Assembly (NCBI GenBank): GCA_022478985.1
Contig: JAKSZP010007889.1
Coordinates: 124,001 to 188,000, forward strand
Reading direction: 5' to 3'
DNA: 64,000 bases
Source: Massospora cicadina
Taxonomy: Eukaryota > Entomophthoromycota > Entomophthoromycetes > Entomophthorales > Entomophthoraceae
Below are positions 34,383 to 47,257 of this stretch, in pieces (position 1 is the stretch's first letter; each line of letters opens with the position of its first letter). The notes below the pieces were generated by a model. That model was not told the origin of the DNA and ran no database searches. It saw nothing but the letters and a program-made list of their open reading frames with translations. The position numbers and the translations under genes are program-made.

Positions 34383-34997
34383 TGTCGCAAATCTATATGA
34401 CTGTATGACAAGCCACCATTATAACCAAGTGAATCATTGGAGGAATTCCGCTGAAGGTTCAATGGACAGAATCTGCTAAGAATGTTTCAGAGCTATAAGT
34501 AATTGATCGCCTTAGGATGAGGCGATAATGAGTTATACCAGGTCATATTGGATTGCCTTCAAAATAGGGCAATAAGGCAATGTCAACATTTGACAAAAGA
34601 TAATTTGGATCACATCGAATCAAGGCAATAAAGAATTGAAGAACAACAAGCAAAAACCAATGAGAATATGGCGGAATGAATAAAATAAGCAAAAGAGAAG
34701 GTAATGATGGGGGCCACTGGGATATCAGCAAAACGAGGGGATTGACAAGAGGAGGTCTTTAGAGAAAAAAGAAGATAGGAAGAAAGAGGGAGAAGATTAT
34801 TAGAAGATCCACCGATTTATTATATTAAAAAAAGAAGCGTTTTGGGGGAAATTGCTCCCGTTTTATTATAAATTAATTGTTTACAAGTGGTCTGAGGAAC
34901 TGGAAGTCGTCATATCATCCATTACAATTGCTCAATGGCCGTAACCCTGCACAAAAAACACTTCAGTGGATGTATATGGAATCGCTGAGATTCAACA
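34383..34997 (+). repeat. 5' LTR of element F
   Basis: It starts TGTCGCAAATCTATATGAC and ends TTCAACA. It is homologous to 41272-41887 and, more distantly, to the I LTR. It is rich in AG tracts (about 34680-34800). Confidence 0.87.
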
Positions 34998-34998
34998 G

Positions 34999-35015
34999 TG
35001 GTGCTCACTACAGGG
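34999..35015 (+). promoter_or_regulatory. Primer-binding site of element F
   Basis: TGGTGCTCACTACAGGG begins two bases after the LTR. The G site (minus, from 58835) is identical over these 17 bases. It implies a primer tRNA ending CCCTGTAGTGAGCACCA; I could not name that tRNA. Confidence 0.7.
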
Positions 35016-35099
35016 CTTATTGATCAATAACAATATAATGAAAACTCAGTCACCGGCTATGTCATATCCAGGTTGCTTTGTTAAGGAATCTTCACAATA

Positions 35100-36270
35100 T
35101 GCTGGGCCCGTTGCATATGAGGAGCTGAGGCTTGTTTTAGATACTGTTCTCAAAAAGTAAGATGAGTTGCTTCAGAAGGTTTACAGTGATAAGTTGCCGC
35201 CATTTGATCGCAAAGGAAATATTCATGGGTTCTTTTGACAATTTGAGTTTGCAACTGAAGAAATTTTGGATTGATGGAGGGCGAAACTATTGCTCTCCTC
35301 CTTAAATGTTGGGAGTGCTGATAAAGTTGATTGTTACCTTTCAGATAGTTCCATTTCATACCAAGAGGTTAAGGGATATAGTGATGCAGTTGTTTGGCGG
35401 AACTGCAAAAATGTCTCAGTGGAAAGCTGAGTTCTTGACCATCAGGTTTCAGCAAAATGAAATCCTCATCGCATTCACTGAGTGAATTATGTCAGAAGCA
35501 CATGTGCTGATTATGGAAGGTATTTTATCTGAAGTTGATGTATGTATTGCAATGGCCTCAACGGTGAAGCCATACCCTGAACTTTACAATGGCATGGCCC
35601 CGTTGTTAAAGGACAAAGTACCTCTTCTTAAACTTGTTTTAGTTTGTATGTCGCTTAACTATAACTTTCCATCCACACAATACTGAACAGATCCGCATTG
35701 TTGCTGTTGTCAACCTAATCATGTGGGAGGAATCAACCAGTTGGTGTGGGTTCTGTCAGGTTACTCACCGCAGTCTAACAGTCATTCCTTAACTACCAAT
35801 GAACATCTGACCAACTACCACTTTGGCCCTAACTACACTGATTGGCAGCGGTCATTCTACCAATGGGGGTCCGGTTATGCAGATTTTTACAGAACCACCT
35901 TCCAAGTGGACCAACTTATATCAAGCACAGCTGTAGGCCCTATGGAGTATGTTGTTTTAATTGCAGTCACACTGAGCAAATGGGATGATGGTGCCCCAAT
36001 TGACGGATCCCTCCCATACAATGGGATCAAGGTTATCATGGAAAAGTCAGAGTGGAGTAGAGATGGGACTCTCTACTTCCGCTATATTGAATATAAACTT
36101 CTCACATGAATCTAATATGTTAATCGTAGCAGAAGTCTCTCAGTATGACGATACATTCCTCTACCAACAGCCAGTTGGGGGAGTAAATGTGCTGACCCAA
36201 GCACAAGTCAAAGAAATGGAAGACAAAGAATCTCCAGAGCGACTGAAGCTTTATGCTTGTCAAAATGTTT
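35100..36270 (+). pseudogene. Element F Gag
   Basis: Broken frames run from about 35100 to 36270. A Cys-rich HCCCCQPNHVGG stretch at about 35695 could be a decayed knuckle. Near 35820-35960 the frame is open (NYHFGPNYTDWQ...). There is no collagen-like segment. Assigned from position between LTR and protease. Confidence 0.5.
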
Positions 36271-36479
36271 GACCAAAGTCCATCAGACCAGTTAGAACCG
36301 TTTGCAGATGCTTTGTCCCTGAGAGAAGTAGATGTCGCCCTTCCAGAGGACGCTATTGTAACATGATACCCTAAAATTGGTGTGGGTATTATGAGTTTCT
36401 TGGGAAAACATGAATTAATAAACATACATGTAGTTAATATCCAGCATTCATCTTACTCAGAATGCACTTACTGTGACAT

Positions 36480-37548
36480 TGTGGTAGCTAAAAACTCGGG
36501 TAGACGCTATAATCAATATGGGCGCTCCAGTTAATATTGTCTACACTTAATTGGTGGTAAGTTGTCCTTAAAACCTGATAGACCACTGGATGGTGTATGG
36601 GACCTCTGGAGCCAAAACCACAGTCTTTTAGGGAGCATATAGCGTGCTTCCCTTGTAGTTTGGATCCATTTTTATTGTGGCTCCGGTGGTGGTATTACCA
36701 AATAATAACTACAATCTGTTGAATGGGACTGCCTTTATGCGACACTATGGGGCTGTCTTTGAAATGATGGAAGAGACCTTGCCAATTTGGGACAGCGAGT
36801 TCCAATTTATTTCACCTCTAGTGGAGTGCCGAAGGGCTCAGGCCATATGGGACAGATCAACTTTGCCTACAGCGATGGGGTGATTCCAGTGCGCTATCAT
36901 CAATTAAGAGGGAAAACTTGAGCCCTCCCCCATCAGATATACAAATATCAAGGGCTACCTCTTAGAGCATCTGGAGCTATATCCATTCCCTCTGGACATC
37001 AAGTAATAGTAGGCACTGAGTTAGAGGTGAAAGTGCCAGCTGGGCTCTATGGGGAGATCATTAAGCCTTATCAGCAATCACGGCTTGAGCCCCACATGGC
37101 TCCAGGCATCATACTTCCAGGCCATGGGGAGATCAAGGTATTGATAGCAAATCTTCAGAACAGACCAATGCAAATCTGCTGGAATCAGATTATAGCATAT
37201 TTACATCTGAACCTGGTTGAGGAGATCAACCAGGTACATGAGTTTGGTTCTTTGGATGAATTTGGTCTACCCATCAAACCGCATCTTGGTGCAATGGTGG
37301 TTGTACCATGGGAGAATTTAATGGGGTTATCAGAAGACCAGAAGGAGCGGGTGGAATCTTTATATAAAAAATATAAAGAGATTTTTGTGGCTGATGATCA
37401 TGATTTGGGGTGCACTCGGGGGGTTGTTCATCAGCTGGATACTGAGGATCATCCCCCCATCAGGTCTCAACTAATCCGCCAATCAAGGGCAGCTGAAGAA
37501 GTCATCACCAAGGAGATTATAAAAGATGCTAGAGCAGCGAATGCTTGA
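36480..37548 (+). pseudogene. Element F protease and linker to the reverse transcriptase
   Basis: The protease active site reads AIINMGAPVN (from about 36506): Asp is Asn (ATC-AAT) and Thr is Met (ATG), both explicable as CpG decay of ATC-GAT-ACG. The frame 37027-37548 (173 codons) covers the linker and the start of the RT, including HQLDTEDHPPIRSQ and EEVITKEI. The same blocks are present in I (63113-63763, minus). Confidence 0.68.
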
Positions 37549-38700
37549 ACCATCTAAGAGTCCATAGGCTTTGCCTGTCCTATTTGTTAAAAAGAAGTAA
37601 GGCACTAACTGCGTAGTAATTGACTACCAGAAGCTCAATAGTATCACCAAAAAAGATTCATACCCTCTATTGCGGATTGATGATGTGCTGGATCAGTTAG
37701 GTGGAGCCCACTACTTTTCAGCAATATTTGATAGCTGGGTATTGGAAAATTGAGTTTCTTGTGGTTGAACAAGAAAAATGCGCTGTAATCACATCAAAAG
37801 GGCTTTTCCAACCAACTCACATGCTGCAAGGACTAATTAACGCCCTGGATATGTTTCAACAAGCAATGGACACCATACTGGGTGATCTGAAGATGTTGTG
37901 CATTCTTGTGTATCTCAACAATATTAATGTCTTCTCTCGCATGTTCACTGAGCACCTTACCCATTTGGAAGAGGCATTTCACTGACTGTCTGAGGCCAAT
38001 ATTAAAATCAAGCCTCGGATTGCCACTTCTTCAAGGATCAGCAAGTAACCTTGGGTTTGTGGTGGATGAAACTCGGCTAAGACCTCAACCATAAAAGGTA
38101 AAGGCTATCCAGAAGATGACTAAGTTAGTTAATAAGCGGGACATTCAGGTGTTTTTGGGGATGGTGGGTTATTACTGGTGATTCATACTCAATTTCAGTT
38201 GCATCAGAGGTCCGCTATTTTAGCTACTAAAGTAAGACGCTATGTTTGAATGGACAGAATGACACCAATGTGCCTTCAATACACTTTAAATGGCGTTAAT
38301 TAGTGCGCCTGGGTTGCGCTACCCTAATTTGTATAAGGAATTTATAGTGCAGACGGATGTGTCACTTTACACTGTTGGGGCAGTCCTTTCTCAGAAGGAA
38401 GATGAGGGGAGGAGCACCCCGTGGCATACCGTAGTCTAAACTAGAATTGCCATGAGCAAATTTAACTGTAACAGAGCGAGAGTGCTTAGCGGTGATCTAT
38501 GCATATAAACAGTTTTGAGTCTACCTGCATGGAGTAAAGTTTAAAGTCATGAAGGATCATGCATTGTTACGCAGGTTGCAAAATTTAAGAGAGCTTGAGG
38601 AGCAACTGGCCCGATGGGCTCTTAAGCTGCAAGCTTATGACTTTGAAATTCTTCACCAACCAGGTGAAAAACACCAAAACGCCAATTGATTATCAAGATT
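37549..38700 (+). pseudogene. Element F reverse transcriptase and RNase H
   Basis: RT blocks: PVLFVKKK, VIDYQKLNSITKKDSYPL, then WKIEFLVVEQEKCAVITSKG, FQPTHMLQGL and the box YLNN (37911-37922), both Asp changed to Asn. Each changed codon follows a C (CTC-AAC-AAT), consistent with CpG decay. RNase H follows at 38340-38690 with QTDVSLYTVGAVLSQKE and a closing NANXLSR motif. Inactive. Confidence 0.78.
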
Positions 38701-39920
38701 GCCAACAATTGCAGTTACAGCGGATTTAAGCGACATAATATTTGACAAAATGCTCAGAGGAAAGTATGATGATGAACTTCCTCAAGTTATCAAGTTACTA
38801 GATGGACTCAGGACCAATACATTTCTAAAAAACGGGAGATTGTATAAATGTATAGGGGACACTACCATAAATATCCCAAGTCCTTCCACATGCCCAAATA
38901 TTATTATGAGCGCACACTGAGCAGTTGGCCATAGCGGAGTCTGGAAAACTCTTGAATTGTTGAGGCTGCGGTATTATTGGGAAAGAATGCAATTTGACGT
39001 GCTTGAGACCCTGTCTTGCTGCCACCAGTGCCAGGTGGAGAAGCCGTTCCACCAGAAGACTTCATATTAGTTAATAAAATCTCGCTTTTCTTGGAATACA
39101 GTCTCTATTGATGTCATGGGGCCTCTGCCAACTGGAACTAACTGGCCTTGTATATCCTGGCGGCAATTGACCACTTGACCAGGTGGGTTGAGGCGCGAGT
39201 CATTCAGGATCTGGGGGCAGTTACTGTGGCTAAGATCATAATGGAATGCATCATACAGCGTCATGGCTGCCCACAGTTTATCCTTACTGACAATGGAACC
39301 AAATTCACCTCTCGCATTTTACCCAAGCTCAACGAATTGATGGCCATCTGCGGGGTCCTAACAACCCCATATCACCCTGAGTTCAACGGAATGATTAATT
39401 GGGTTAACGGGACTCTGGTGAATATACTACAGAAGTTGGTTACATATAGGTCCTCTGATTGGAGTACCCTTCTTTATACCGTGATGTTCGCCTACAATAT
39501 TAGCTACCATTCTGCCACGGGGAAAAGCACCTTCAATTGCTTTATGGACAGCACCCCGCTCTGCCTGCGCTGCTATATGCCTGTGTAGAGGACACCAGCA
39601 GAATGGATCCGCAATGCTATTTAACCACCCTTACAAATACACTGATTAAGTTACAAACCAAAGCGTACTTGTACAGCTTAGCCAAGAAAATCAAAAATCA
39701 GGCTGCTGACCAGGTACAATGAAGTGGTCTAGCACAGTTCAAAGATGGAGATATGGTGCTGTTCCACGATCAGCACAGGTTAGGCAGAAGCTAAGCTCGT
39801 GAATATTTGGATTGGGCCATTTGAGATAATAGAAAAACTGGAGTTGATGCTTATACTATCAAGGATCCTGTGAGCGGTCAGATTTTAGATTGGGTGCACA
39901 CGAAATTCCTTCAGTAATAT
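38701..39920 (+). pseudogene. Element F integrase
   Basis: The zinc domain lies at about 38910-39050 (GHSGVWKTLELL..YYW then CCHQCQVEK). The core gives LAAIDHLTRWVEA (first Asp), ILTDNGTKFTS (second Asp) and, at the third position, MINWVNGTL, where related copies have an ERVNGT motif; the catalytic Glu is lost. The C-terminal part ends near 39915 with VDAYTIKDPVSGQI and VHTKFLQ. No chromodomain. Confidence 0.8.
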
Positions 39921-39989
39921 AAGCAGTAATACAGCCTCTCTGAAAAAAGGAAAAAGTTTAACTGCTGATGATGAATTAATTGTAGAAAA

Positions 39990-41205
39990 TATAATATGTG
40001 AGTTTTAATACGTTTATTTGGGGTTGTTACTTGAGGTCTTTCACTTTGAAGTCTTTGTCTTCCTGTCTTTTTCCGGCTTCTTGTGGTGTTCCTTTTGTTT
40101 TGATTTATGGGACCTTTATTTCTTCATTCTCTGCTTTGAGAGTGCCATGGTTTCTATGGGCTCTTCTGGTGTTGGGGGTGGAGGCGAAGGCTGCTGAGGT
40201 GAGAGAGAGGGGGCTGACATCCTCTCTGGGGCCACTGCACTAGTCTAAGGAGGGGAGATCGGTGCAACAGGACTGGGAGAGGAAGATAGACTGGGGTCCA
40301 TGGTAACAGGCGAGGTGGTGAGAGCTTGGCAGGTTGATTGAGTCAAAAAGTTCTTGCCCCACTAGGAGTAAAGCTTGCAACCACATGCGTTGATGATCCT
40401 GGATATTAATGAGTACGCCAACAGAGGGGGTCAGAGTCATAAGAACTGGCGAGTAAGCAGGTGAGTTCTAGCTTGAGGGGAAAAGGCTGTGAAAGCGCAA
40501 GGCAACTTATAAGGAAGCCCTCCATGCTTATATATGCTATCAGAAAAGGAGTGGTTGTGGTGAATGCCACTCACTGGGCCCACTTGAGGGCTGTCTGGTG
40601 CAGCTCTATTTCTGAACCTAAAGTAGTTTCAGGATGTAAAATTAAGTTACCTAAGAGCGCCATTATAGGAAGGTACTGCAATGGATCATCGGCTCTGAGG
40701 GCGGTGAATGCTGCGGTGACCCCAGAGCAAAGGCGAGCTAACCAGTTGTTGCGGAAGTTTACCCCCAAGGACTGGAAGTGGGTAGGAGCATGGGGAAAGG
40801 ACACCGACTAGCTGGCTATCACCCACTTCACAAAGCACAGCATCCGCTGAACAGACAGAGCCACAGATGAGGCTCAGCAGGAGATGGAAGCACTAGGTGA
40901 CTAAAGCTTCTCTCCAGGATCTGGGCTGCTTTGTTTTATGAAGGCCCTCAGCTCCGCTCCCCTCCCCAGCATAGCTGGGCCACTATGTCCCAGAAGGGGG
41001 CGCGCCAGGAAGCCAAATGGCTGACAAATTCTGGAAAAAGATCTTCCTGGGTTAGAATGGTTGTAAGGTCCATGTCATCCTCATCCTCATCAGCTGGGGG
41101 AAAAGGAAACTGAGGAAGAGGGAGGTGGCCTGGGTTGGGTAACTCCGCACCAAGCCACAGATGGTAGAAGAAATAGAACTCATGGACTTGTGGCTGTTGG
41201 CGCAT
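39990..41205 (-). pseudogene. Antisense coding region between F integrase and 3' LTR
   Basis: The minus strand reads like decayed coding sequence: an 85-codon frame from 41205 with PPADEDEDDMDLTTILTQED, then (40804-40571) NNWLARLCSGVTAAFTAL and DDPLQYLPIMALLG, then a frame with MWLQALLLVGQELFDS, and at the end a Pro-rich part (PSPPPPTPEEP) with a Lys-rich tail (KSKQKEHHKKPEKDRK). The composition, an acidic start and a basic end, is hard to explain as a shadow. Element I lacks this whole region. It could be an antisense accessory gene, as in some plant Ty3/gypsy elements, or a captured gene. Function unknown. Confidence 0.45.
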
Positions 41206-41256
41206 GAGGGTTCACATGGCGGTGAAGAAAAAGAGATATTCAGCTTATTTTCTAGT

Positions 41257-41271
41257 CAAAGTGGGGGGTAA
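41257..41271 (+). promoter_or_regulatory. Polypurine tract of element F
   Basis: CAAAGTGGGGGGTAA precedes the 3' LTR. Element I has a related tract (CTAGTCAAGGGGTGA on the minus strand, 60558-60544). Confidence 0.8.
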
Positions 41272-41887
41272 TGTTGCAAATCTATATGACTGAACGATAA
41301 ACCACCATTATGACCAAGCGAATCATTGGAGGAATATTACCAAAGGTTAAATGGACAGAATTTGCCGAGGATGTTTCAGAGCTATAAGTATTTGGTCGCC
41401 TTAGGATGAAGCGATAATGGGTCATAATGGGGTGTATCAGATTACCTTTAAAATAGGGTGATAAGGCGAAGTCAACATTTGACAGATATAATTTCGATCG
41501 CCTTAAATCAGGGAGATAAAAAATTGAAGAACAACAAGCCAAGACCAATGAGAATATGATGTAACAAAAAAAAGCAAAAGAGTTGTTACTGACAGGGGTC
41601 GCTGGGATATCAGCGAAAAGAGAGGATTGAAAAGAGTAGGTCTTTAGAGAAAAAAGAAGATAGGAAGGAAGAGGGAGCAGACTAGAAGAAGATCTACCGT
41701 TTTATTATATAAAAAATAAAGAAGTGTTTTGGGAGAAATTGCTCCAAGTTTTTTATTATAAAGTAATTGTTTAAAAGTAGTCTGAGGAACTGGAAGTTGT
41801 CATACCATACATTCCAATTGTTCAATGGCCATAACCCTGTGCGATAAACCCTTCAGCGGATATATACAGAATCGCATAGATTCAATA
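41272..41887 (+). repeat. 3' LTR of element F
   Basis: It starts TGTTGCAAATC and ends TTCAATA. It matches the 5' LTR throughout, with substitutions at very roughly one base in six by eye. H Gag resumes after it. Confidence 0.87.
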
Positions 41888-42800
41888 GAGCCTAAACAGG
41901 ATACTCTCTTTATGCAATTGTCCTATCAGTCCAAATGAGATTGAAAACTATACCAACTTCTAGACTCTATGGCCCATCATAAGCATGTTAATGACTGCTA
42001 CGCCACTTTCCAGGGTGACATGGACCTAATCAGCTGTCAATTTGATAAAGCTATTCCACATACTGATATAGGTACCATGGAGCCCACTGACTCTAAATGA
42101 CACTTTCTCCTGCCATCCATTTTCTCTCTAAGCTGGTCAGATATCTCAAACCTACCTTTAAAGAGAAGCATATAACCAGATTGAGACTATTAAGTCATAC
42201 CTCTTTGTGTATGAAGGCGCGATGGAGCAGGCTACTGACTGACAGAAATGGTAACATTATTTTAAACCTGTCTGGATGGCAAATCTTGATAAATTATAAT
42301 GCCATATTTCAAGACATGCACCATATGAGCGGCCATCAAGGATGCATTATCAAAGAATTTGGATGTAACCTATCCCTTTCTAACCGTAAGCATGCATCCA
42401 TGTAAATTTGCCCAAGATAAGGAGAAACTAACATTAAATTTTATGAACGCTTCTATCATGAAGCCTAGAATTGGCTTCCTGTGATTGTGTTGCCTTAGAT
42501 GATGACATCGCAGCTGTTCTCTCCGCCTTCTAACACAGTACCAATCTGTCACTCAATTTCCAGAATGATATGAAGATGTTTATTTACCTCAACATTAAGT
42601 AATATATATAGGAATTCTCTGAGCCAGAAGTACGCCAAGCTCCAAATAAAGGGATTTGATCCCATATCCATTCCATCAGACGTTTTCAGAGATCAAATCA
42701 CGCTGCGACCTATGATATTAATGTGGGATTATCAGCATTAAGAGGACTCCTGCTGGAAGAAGAAAGCTGATGAATAAGGAAAAGTGGAGTCAGCTTAGGA
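41888..42800 (+). pseudogene. Element H Gag, C-terminal part
   Basis: Continuation of the Gag cut by F: HHKHVNDCYATFQGDMDL and further capsid-like sequence with stops. No knuckle was recognised. Confidence 0.5.
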
Positions 42801-42969
42801 CACAAGGCACCCTCTGCTGATGACGCCACGCCTCAACCTCAATCACCATCACTCTATTCACTAAATGTTACGTTCTGGAGAAACCTGAATAATTAAATGT
42901 TCCAGACATACAATCTTGAATAAAGACTTAACTTCTCTTATAAACCTATTCTGGACCTCTACCTCCAGG

Positions 42970-44000
42970 AAATTAAATTTACTCGATTCCCCATTTCATC
43001 ACTGAATTTAATATAGTAGAGGCTGTCATATACAAGGTGAAGATCATGGCCATCATTGACACTAGCTCCAATTAATGTCATTTACTCTAAGCTAACAAGT
43101 GGATAAAGGTTGAGCCAGACAAAAATTAACCCTAGACTATGGGACAGCAGGACCTTACCAAAAACTCTCTGGGAGCATTTTCCTCCCTACCTCTTCATTT
43201 GACTCTCTGGTCATAACGGCTCCTGACATTTTGTTAGAAAATGATGGTTACAACTTAATTATTGGCACCCAGTTCCTGGTTTTCTATGATACTCAAATAA
43301 GCCACTAAAAACTATAATTTTCTATTCTTGGATACCGCATCCCCCTGGTTGTGAGAGACGTTCCTAAAGAGAGGGAAGAGAAAACCCTAAAGTTGCTTTC
43401 TGGAACAAACAGAACACATTGAATGGCTATGTATCAGATATTTGGACCAAAAACCAAGTTGCTGCCTTCCCATGAAGAGGCCACCGAAGGGATGCCTATA
43501 TGCTCCTGGCTGTGTAATCATAACAACTATATCACAGATTCTAGTGGACACTGGGCTCTAAATTACCATTCTGCCAAACCAAATATTGGAAGTTTAGGGA
43601 GAGAGTAATCTGGCCATCTGAGAACCCCTTACCTGTTCTGGAGTGGTGGCCCCGCTTAATGGGGCTATTTGACTGTCTTGATGGCCAACCTTACTGATCA
43701 GCAAATGCAGATAACTTAAAACTGACCCGTCACATATGCTAGGTGCTGCCATTTGACCAGGTTGAGTCCGTCCAAGAATAAAGAAACTTGAAAGACTTAG
43801 GGATAGATGAAAGTGCTAATATAGCCCAAGTCAAGTATTAGATTAGTGAAACTCTCACCAGTGAATGACAACAAGCTGACGCACTAATCAAAGTTTATGC
43901 TGATAATTCTCCAATGGGAAAAAAGATTATTGAATGATTAAGGGGGTTCAACATCAAGTGTTTACCATCAATGCCTCTCCAATTTGTGCCTGACCCTATC
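42970..44000 (+). pseudogene. Element H protease region
   Basis: The active site reads MAIIDTSSN at about 43045 (Asp-Thr kept, Gly changed to Ser). The flap and C-terminal part follow with YGTAGP and LIIGTQFL at about 43138-43275. The rest up to the RT is interrupted by stops. Confidence 0.55.
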
Positions 44001-46060
44001 AGAAATCCAAGGTTGAGGAAGCCAAGGTCACAAAAGAATTTAAACTATTAGGAATATTGGCAGTGGTAAGTTCTCGCAGGTGCTAGGTGCACATGATTGA
44101 AACATTGTAGCTGTCACTGGAATATTAAAACTTGTGCTAGCTATTAAAAAACTTAATAAAAAAAGGAGATTTTCAAGGTATAAAAAGAGTTGGTTTTTGG
44201 TGAGCTTTATCAATATAAAAAACTCTGGGTTTTTAAGGAACTAAGAACCCTTATTCCATTCATATCGCTCAGTACTACACTAAACTTGAGGCTTAGTAGG
44301 GGGAGAAGAAATCTAAATTGGCAGAGGGCATCTGATTTTTCTAAATGTCGATTCAGAGTATCAAAGCTTTGAAGAGCTGTATCACCAAAGTAAAGTTTAG
44401 ATTTTTGATATAAGATTGACTTCTGAAATGACATAATCATGGGAGAGCATCTAATTTAATCTCGCCAATCAGAAATCTTGTACATATGAGTAGTCTGGCT
44501 GAATACCAAAGTTCCTAAGTGGCGATTGGGGGTTAAAGTATTTTCTCTCCTGAACCCACTCCAGGTCTATAAAAGGGTGTTGTTCCTTTTAGTAATTGGA
44601 ACTAAATTGCAGTTTGGCAGTAGAAGGATCTCATTAGAAGTCCCCAACTCTGCTGAGGGTTCAGCATAACATTATCAATAAAAGCAAGGTTTTTGAAGCC
44701 TAATGGTAGAAGCGTTACCCCAAAATAAAGTAATCAGTCTAAGAGTCAAAAAGAAGAAGTTTTTACCATTATATTTTTAGACAGAGTTGACACCACTACA
44801 TTCTTACCAATCAGTCGCATTCACTTGTCCATCAAAGACAGCTTTTGGACGCTGGACTACTAAGCAAAACTGCAGTTCCTGGGCCTCGGCGTTGCTACTT
44901 TTGAGGAAGGAAGATGGGGCATTGGGTAGTAATAGATTACCGCTGGCTGGATGAAATTAGTCGAGAAAGATAGCTACCCACTCCATAGAATTGATGACAC
45001 ATTGAGACTCTTATCTGGGTCACAGTTTTTCTTGACAATGAATCTTTCAGTGGATACTGGAAAATATAGCTTGCACCAGATGACAGAGAAAGGTGCACTC
45101 TTATAGCGAATGGAGGTTTATATAAATCACTCACATGCTTCAGGGGCTGTGCAATGCCCCGGCCACTTTTCAGTGAACAATGGATTGCCTTTTAGGAGAC
45201 ATGAAGATGTCATGTGTGCTGGTCTATCTGGACAATGTAACTGTATTTTCAAGGAAATTTTTCCGGCATTTGGCCCACTTGAAGAAATCATTCAGATGGC
45301 TACGCTCTGCTGCATTAACAAAGCCCACAAAATGTATTTTTTTCAGACTGAGTTGATATTGCATGATCATAAGGTTATCTGGGAAGAGATTTCATCTTTT
45401 CATGTCAAAGTAATTGCTATCAAGAAGATGCCTTGACCATAAGGTTTATGTGACATTCAGGTTTTTCTCAGGATGGTCAGGTAATCCTGACAATTCATAC
45501 CGCATTAGCTGATCTCAAGCTGTTGACCTATCTATTCCATAAAGAGTTTTCTTTTCTGATGGTAAAATTTGCAACAGCATTCTTTTGATGTCTTATAAAA
45601 AGTCTGAATATGCCCCTATCCTGGTATATCCTGAGTTCAATAAACCGTTTATTCAATTTACTAACGTTAGTAATTTGTCTGTGGGGGACAATTTGGCCCA
45701 ACTTTATTCATTTTAAGTTACTCGCCCCATAGATTACTTTAGTAAGACCTTAACCTGAGCGGAACGAAATTACAGCAAGACAGAACATGAGTGTCAAGCC
45801 ATATCGTTATCTATCAAAAATTTTCGTCAATTTTGTATAAGAACCATTTCACCTTAGTAAAGGATCATGATTCTTTACGTTAGTTAAAACAGATGAAAGA
45901 CCCTGTTGGAAGGTTGGCCAGAAGGGCTCCCAAACTCCAGAACTATGATTTCTCAATAGTCCACTGCATGAGTAAGGTACATCAAAACGCTGATAGGTTG
46001 TCCCACTTACCTATATAGGACCTTCATGCTTCTGAGGAGAGCTAGATCAGTGAACTCATT
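44001..46060 (+). pseudogene. Element H reverse transcriptase and RNase H
   Basis: RT block A reads FFLTMNLS at about 45025-45050 (Asp to Asn). The YxDD box is YLDN (45224-45235; GAC-AAT, CpG to CpA). The thumb IQVFLRMV follows at about 45455. RNase H at 45640-46010 shows NLSVGDNLAQL, RPIDYFSKTLT and AERNYSKTEHECQAI. Both RT aspartate positions are damaged, so the enzyme is dead. Confidence 0.7.
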
Positions 46061-46099
46061 TTGAAACTGGAAGTTTGAAGCCAGGACCATTAACAACTC

Positions 46100-47240
46100 A
46101 GTAGCGTTCAAAGAAAATTACTGAGCAGACTTTATTTAAAAATGGATTTATGTATAAGCAAGTTGGGACCTCTTGGCTACCATATGTTCAACCATCTTCT
46201 TGAATAAAGTCCGCCCTGGAGGCTCATATAGCCATGAGGCATGGCGCAGTAAAAAATTCTTATCAATGGCTGAGAGACCATTGCTACTGGGAAGAAATAA
46301 TTGAGACAGTCTAGGAGCTTATTGATTCTTGCTACACCTATTCTAATCAGAAGCCGCCAAATCACTATACAGCATCATGTCATGGGTCCAATGGCCCCAT
46401 TTTCCAAAGGTAGTATTATATTAATATACCCTTGCCTACAGCGATGTACAGCCACCGTTTCATCATTCTTGCATTTGACCACTTTAAAATGTATTGAGGC
46501 TATCTATGTTACTTCCACAACTTCCAAAGTGACAGAGTCCTTTTTGCCAAACCAGGTCTTCACTCACCATGGTAGTCCCAGTGTATTGCTATCTGATAAT
46601 GGTACCAATTTTATTTCCAGTGTGATTTCCGATCTAAATTTTCTAACGGGCACCTATCATTATTTTATGACCAATTATCACTCAGCTACCGATGAGGCTG
46701 TAGAGCGAGCGAATGGTTCCTTACTTGCCATCCTTTGCAAGAAGACTTACTCTAATCTTTCAAGATGGAATGAATACTTACTGGCAGTCTTACTAGCATA
46801 TTACACTAGTTACTACCGTATCATCCAAATGTCACCATTCCAAGCTCTTTATGGACGATAACCAATTCTATCCTTGAGTGTAAAGCCCATACTGGAAATT
46901 TGTATGCTGGAAACCACTGACCTAGACATGCGAATGTTGGCAGACAAATTGTTTAGGTTACTAGCATTGGCCACTAAATCCATGGGTACTATCTAACAAT
47001 AAGAAGCTGACTAAAAGAAAGTAAAGAGACCAGTTCTGCTTTAATCTCAATCAAGGGATCTCATTCTGTTCTACCATCACTAGCCTGGGGGATGAATTCA
47101 TAAGCTTGACACTCTGTGGCCAGGCCTGCACTGAGTGAATTTCTGACAGGGTCCTTCATACAATTGTATTGTGAAATCAAACGACGTTGTGAACTGTGTA
47201 AATGTCAAATTTCTCCCAAAATTATAACCCTCATTGGCAA
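46100..47240 (+). pseudogene. Element H integrase
   Basis: The open frame 46301-46861 covers the core: SDNGTNFISSVISDL (second Asp) and ATDEAVERANGS (Glu), then a tail through IIQMSPFQALYGR as in G and E. The first Asp is read in a shifted frame as LAFDHFKMY at about 46470. Relatively well preserved. No chromodomain. Confidence 0.78.
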
Positions 47241-47243
47241 GAC

Positions 47244-47257
47244 CATGAGGGGGGAAT
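47244..47257 (+). promoter_or_regulatory. Polypurine tract of element H
   Basis: CATGAGGGGGGAAT directly precedes the TG of the 3' LTR. Confidence 0.78.

Larger units (their letters stand above)
34383..41887 (+). mobile_element. Ty3/gypsy element F, 7.5 kb
   Basis: LTRs of about 615 bp (34383-34997 and 41272-41887), a primer site, Gag and Pol remains and a polypurine tract are all present. Flanking pentamers GATCC (34378-34382) and GAGCC (41888-41892) differ at one base. The H Gag frame continues from one side to the other. F differs from its relative I (59959-64000) by an extra 1.3 kb between integrase and 3' LTR. Confidence 0.9.

Noticed and set aside
40461..40811. A plus-strand gene of 116 codons
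   Set aside because: The minus strand over the same region shows protein-like composition in consecutive blocks; the plus frame looks like its shadow.
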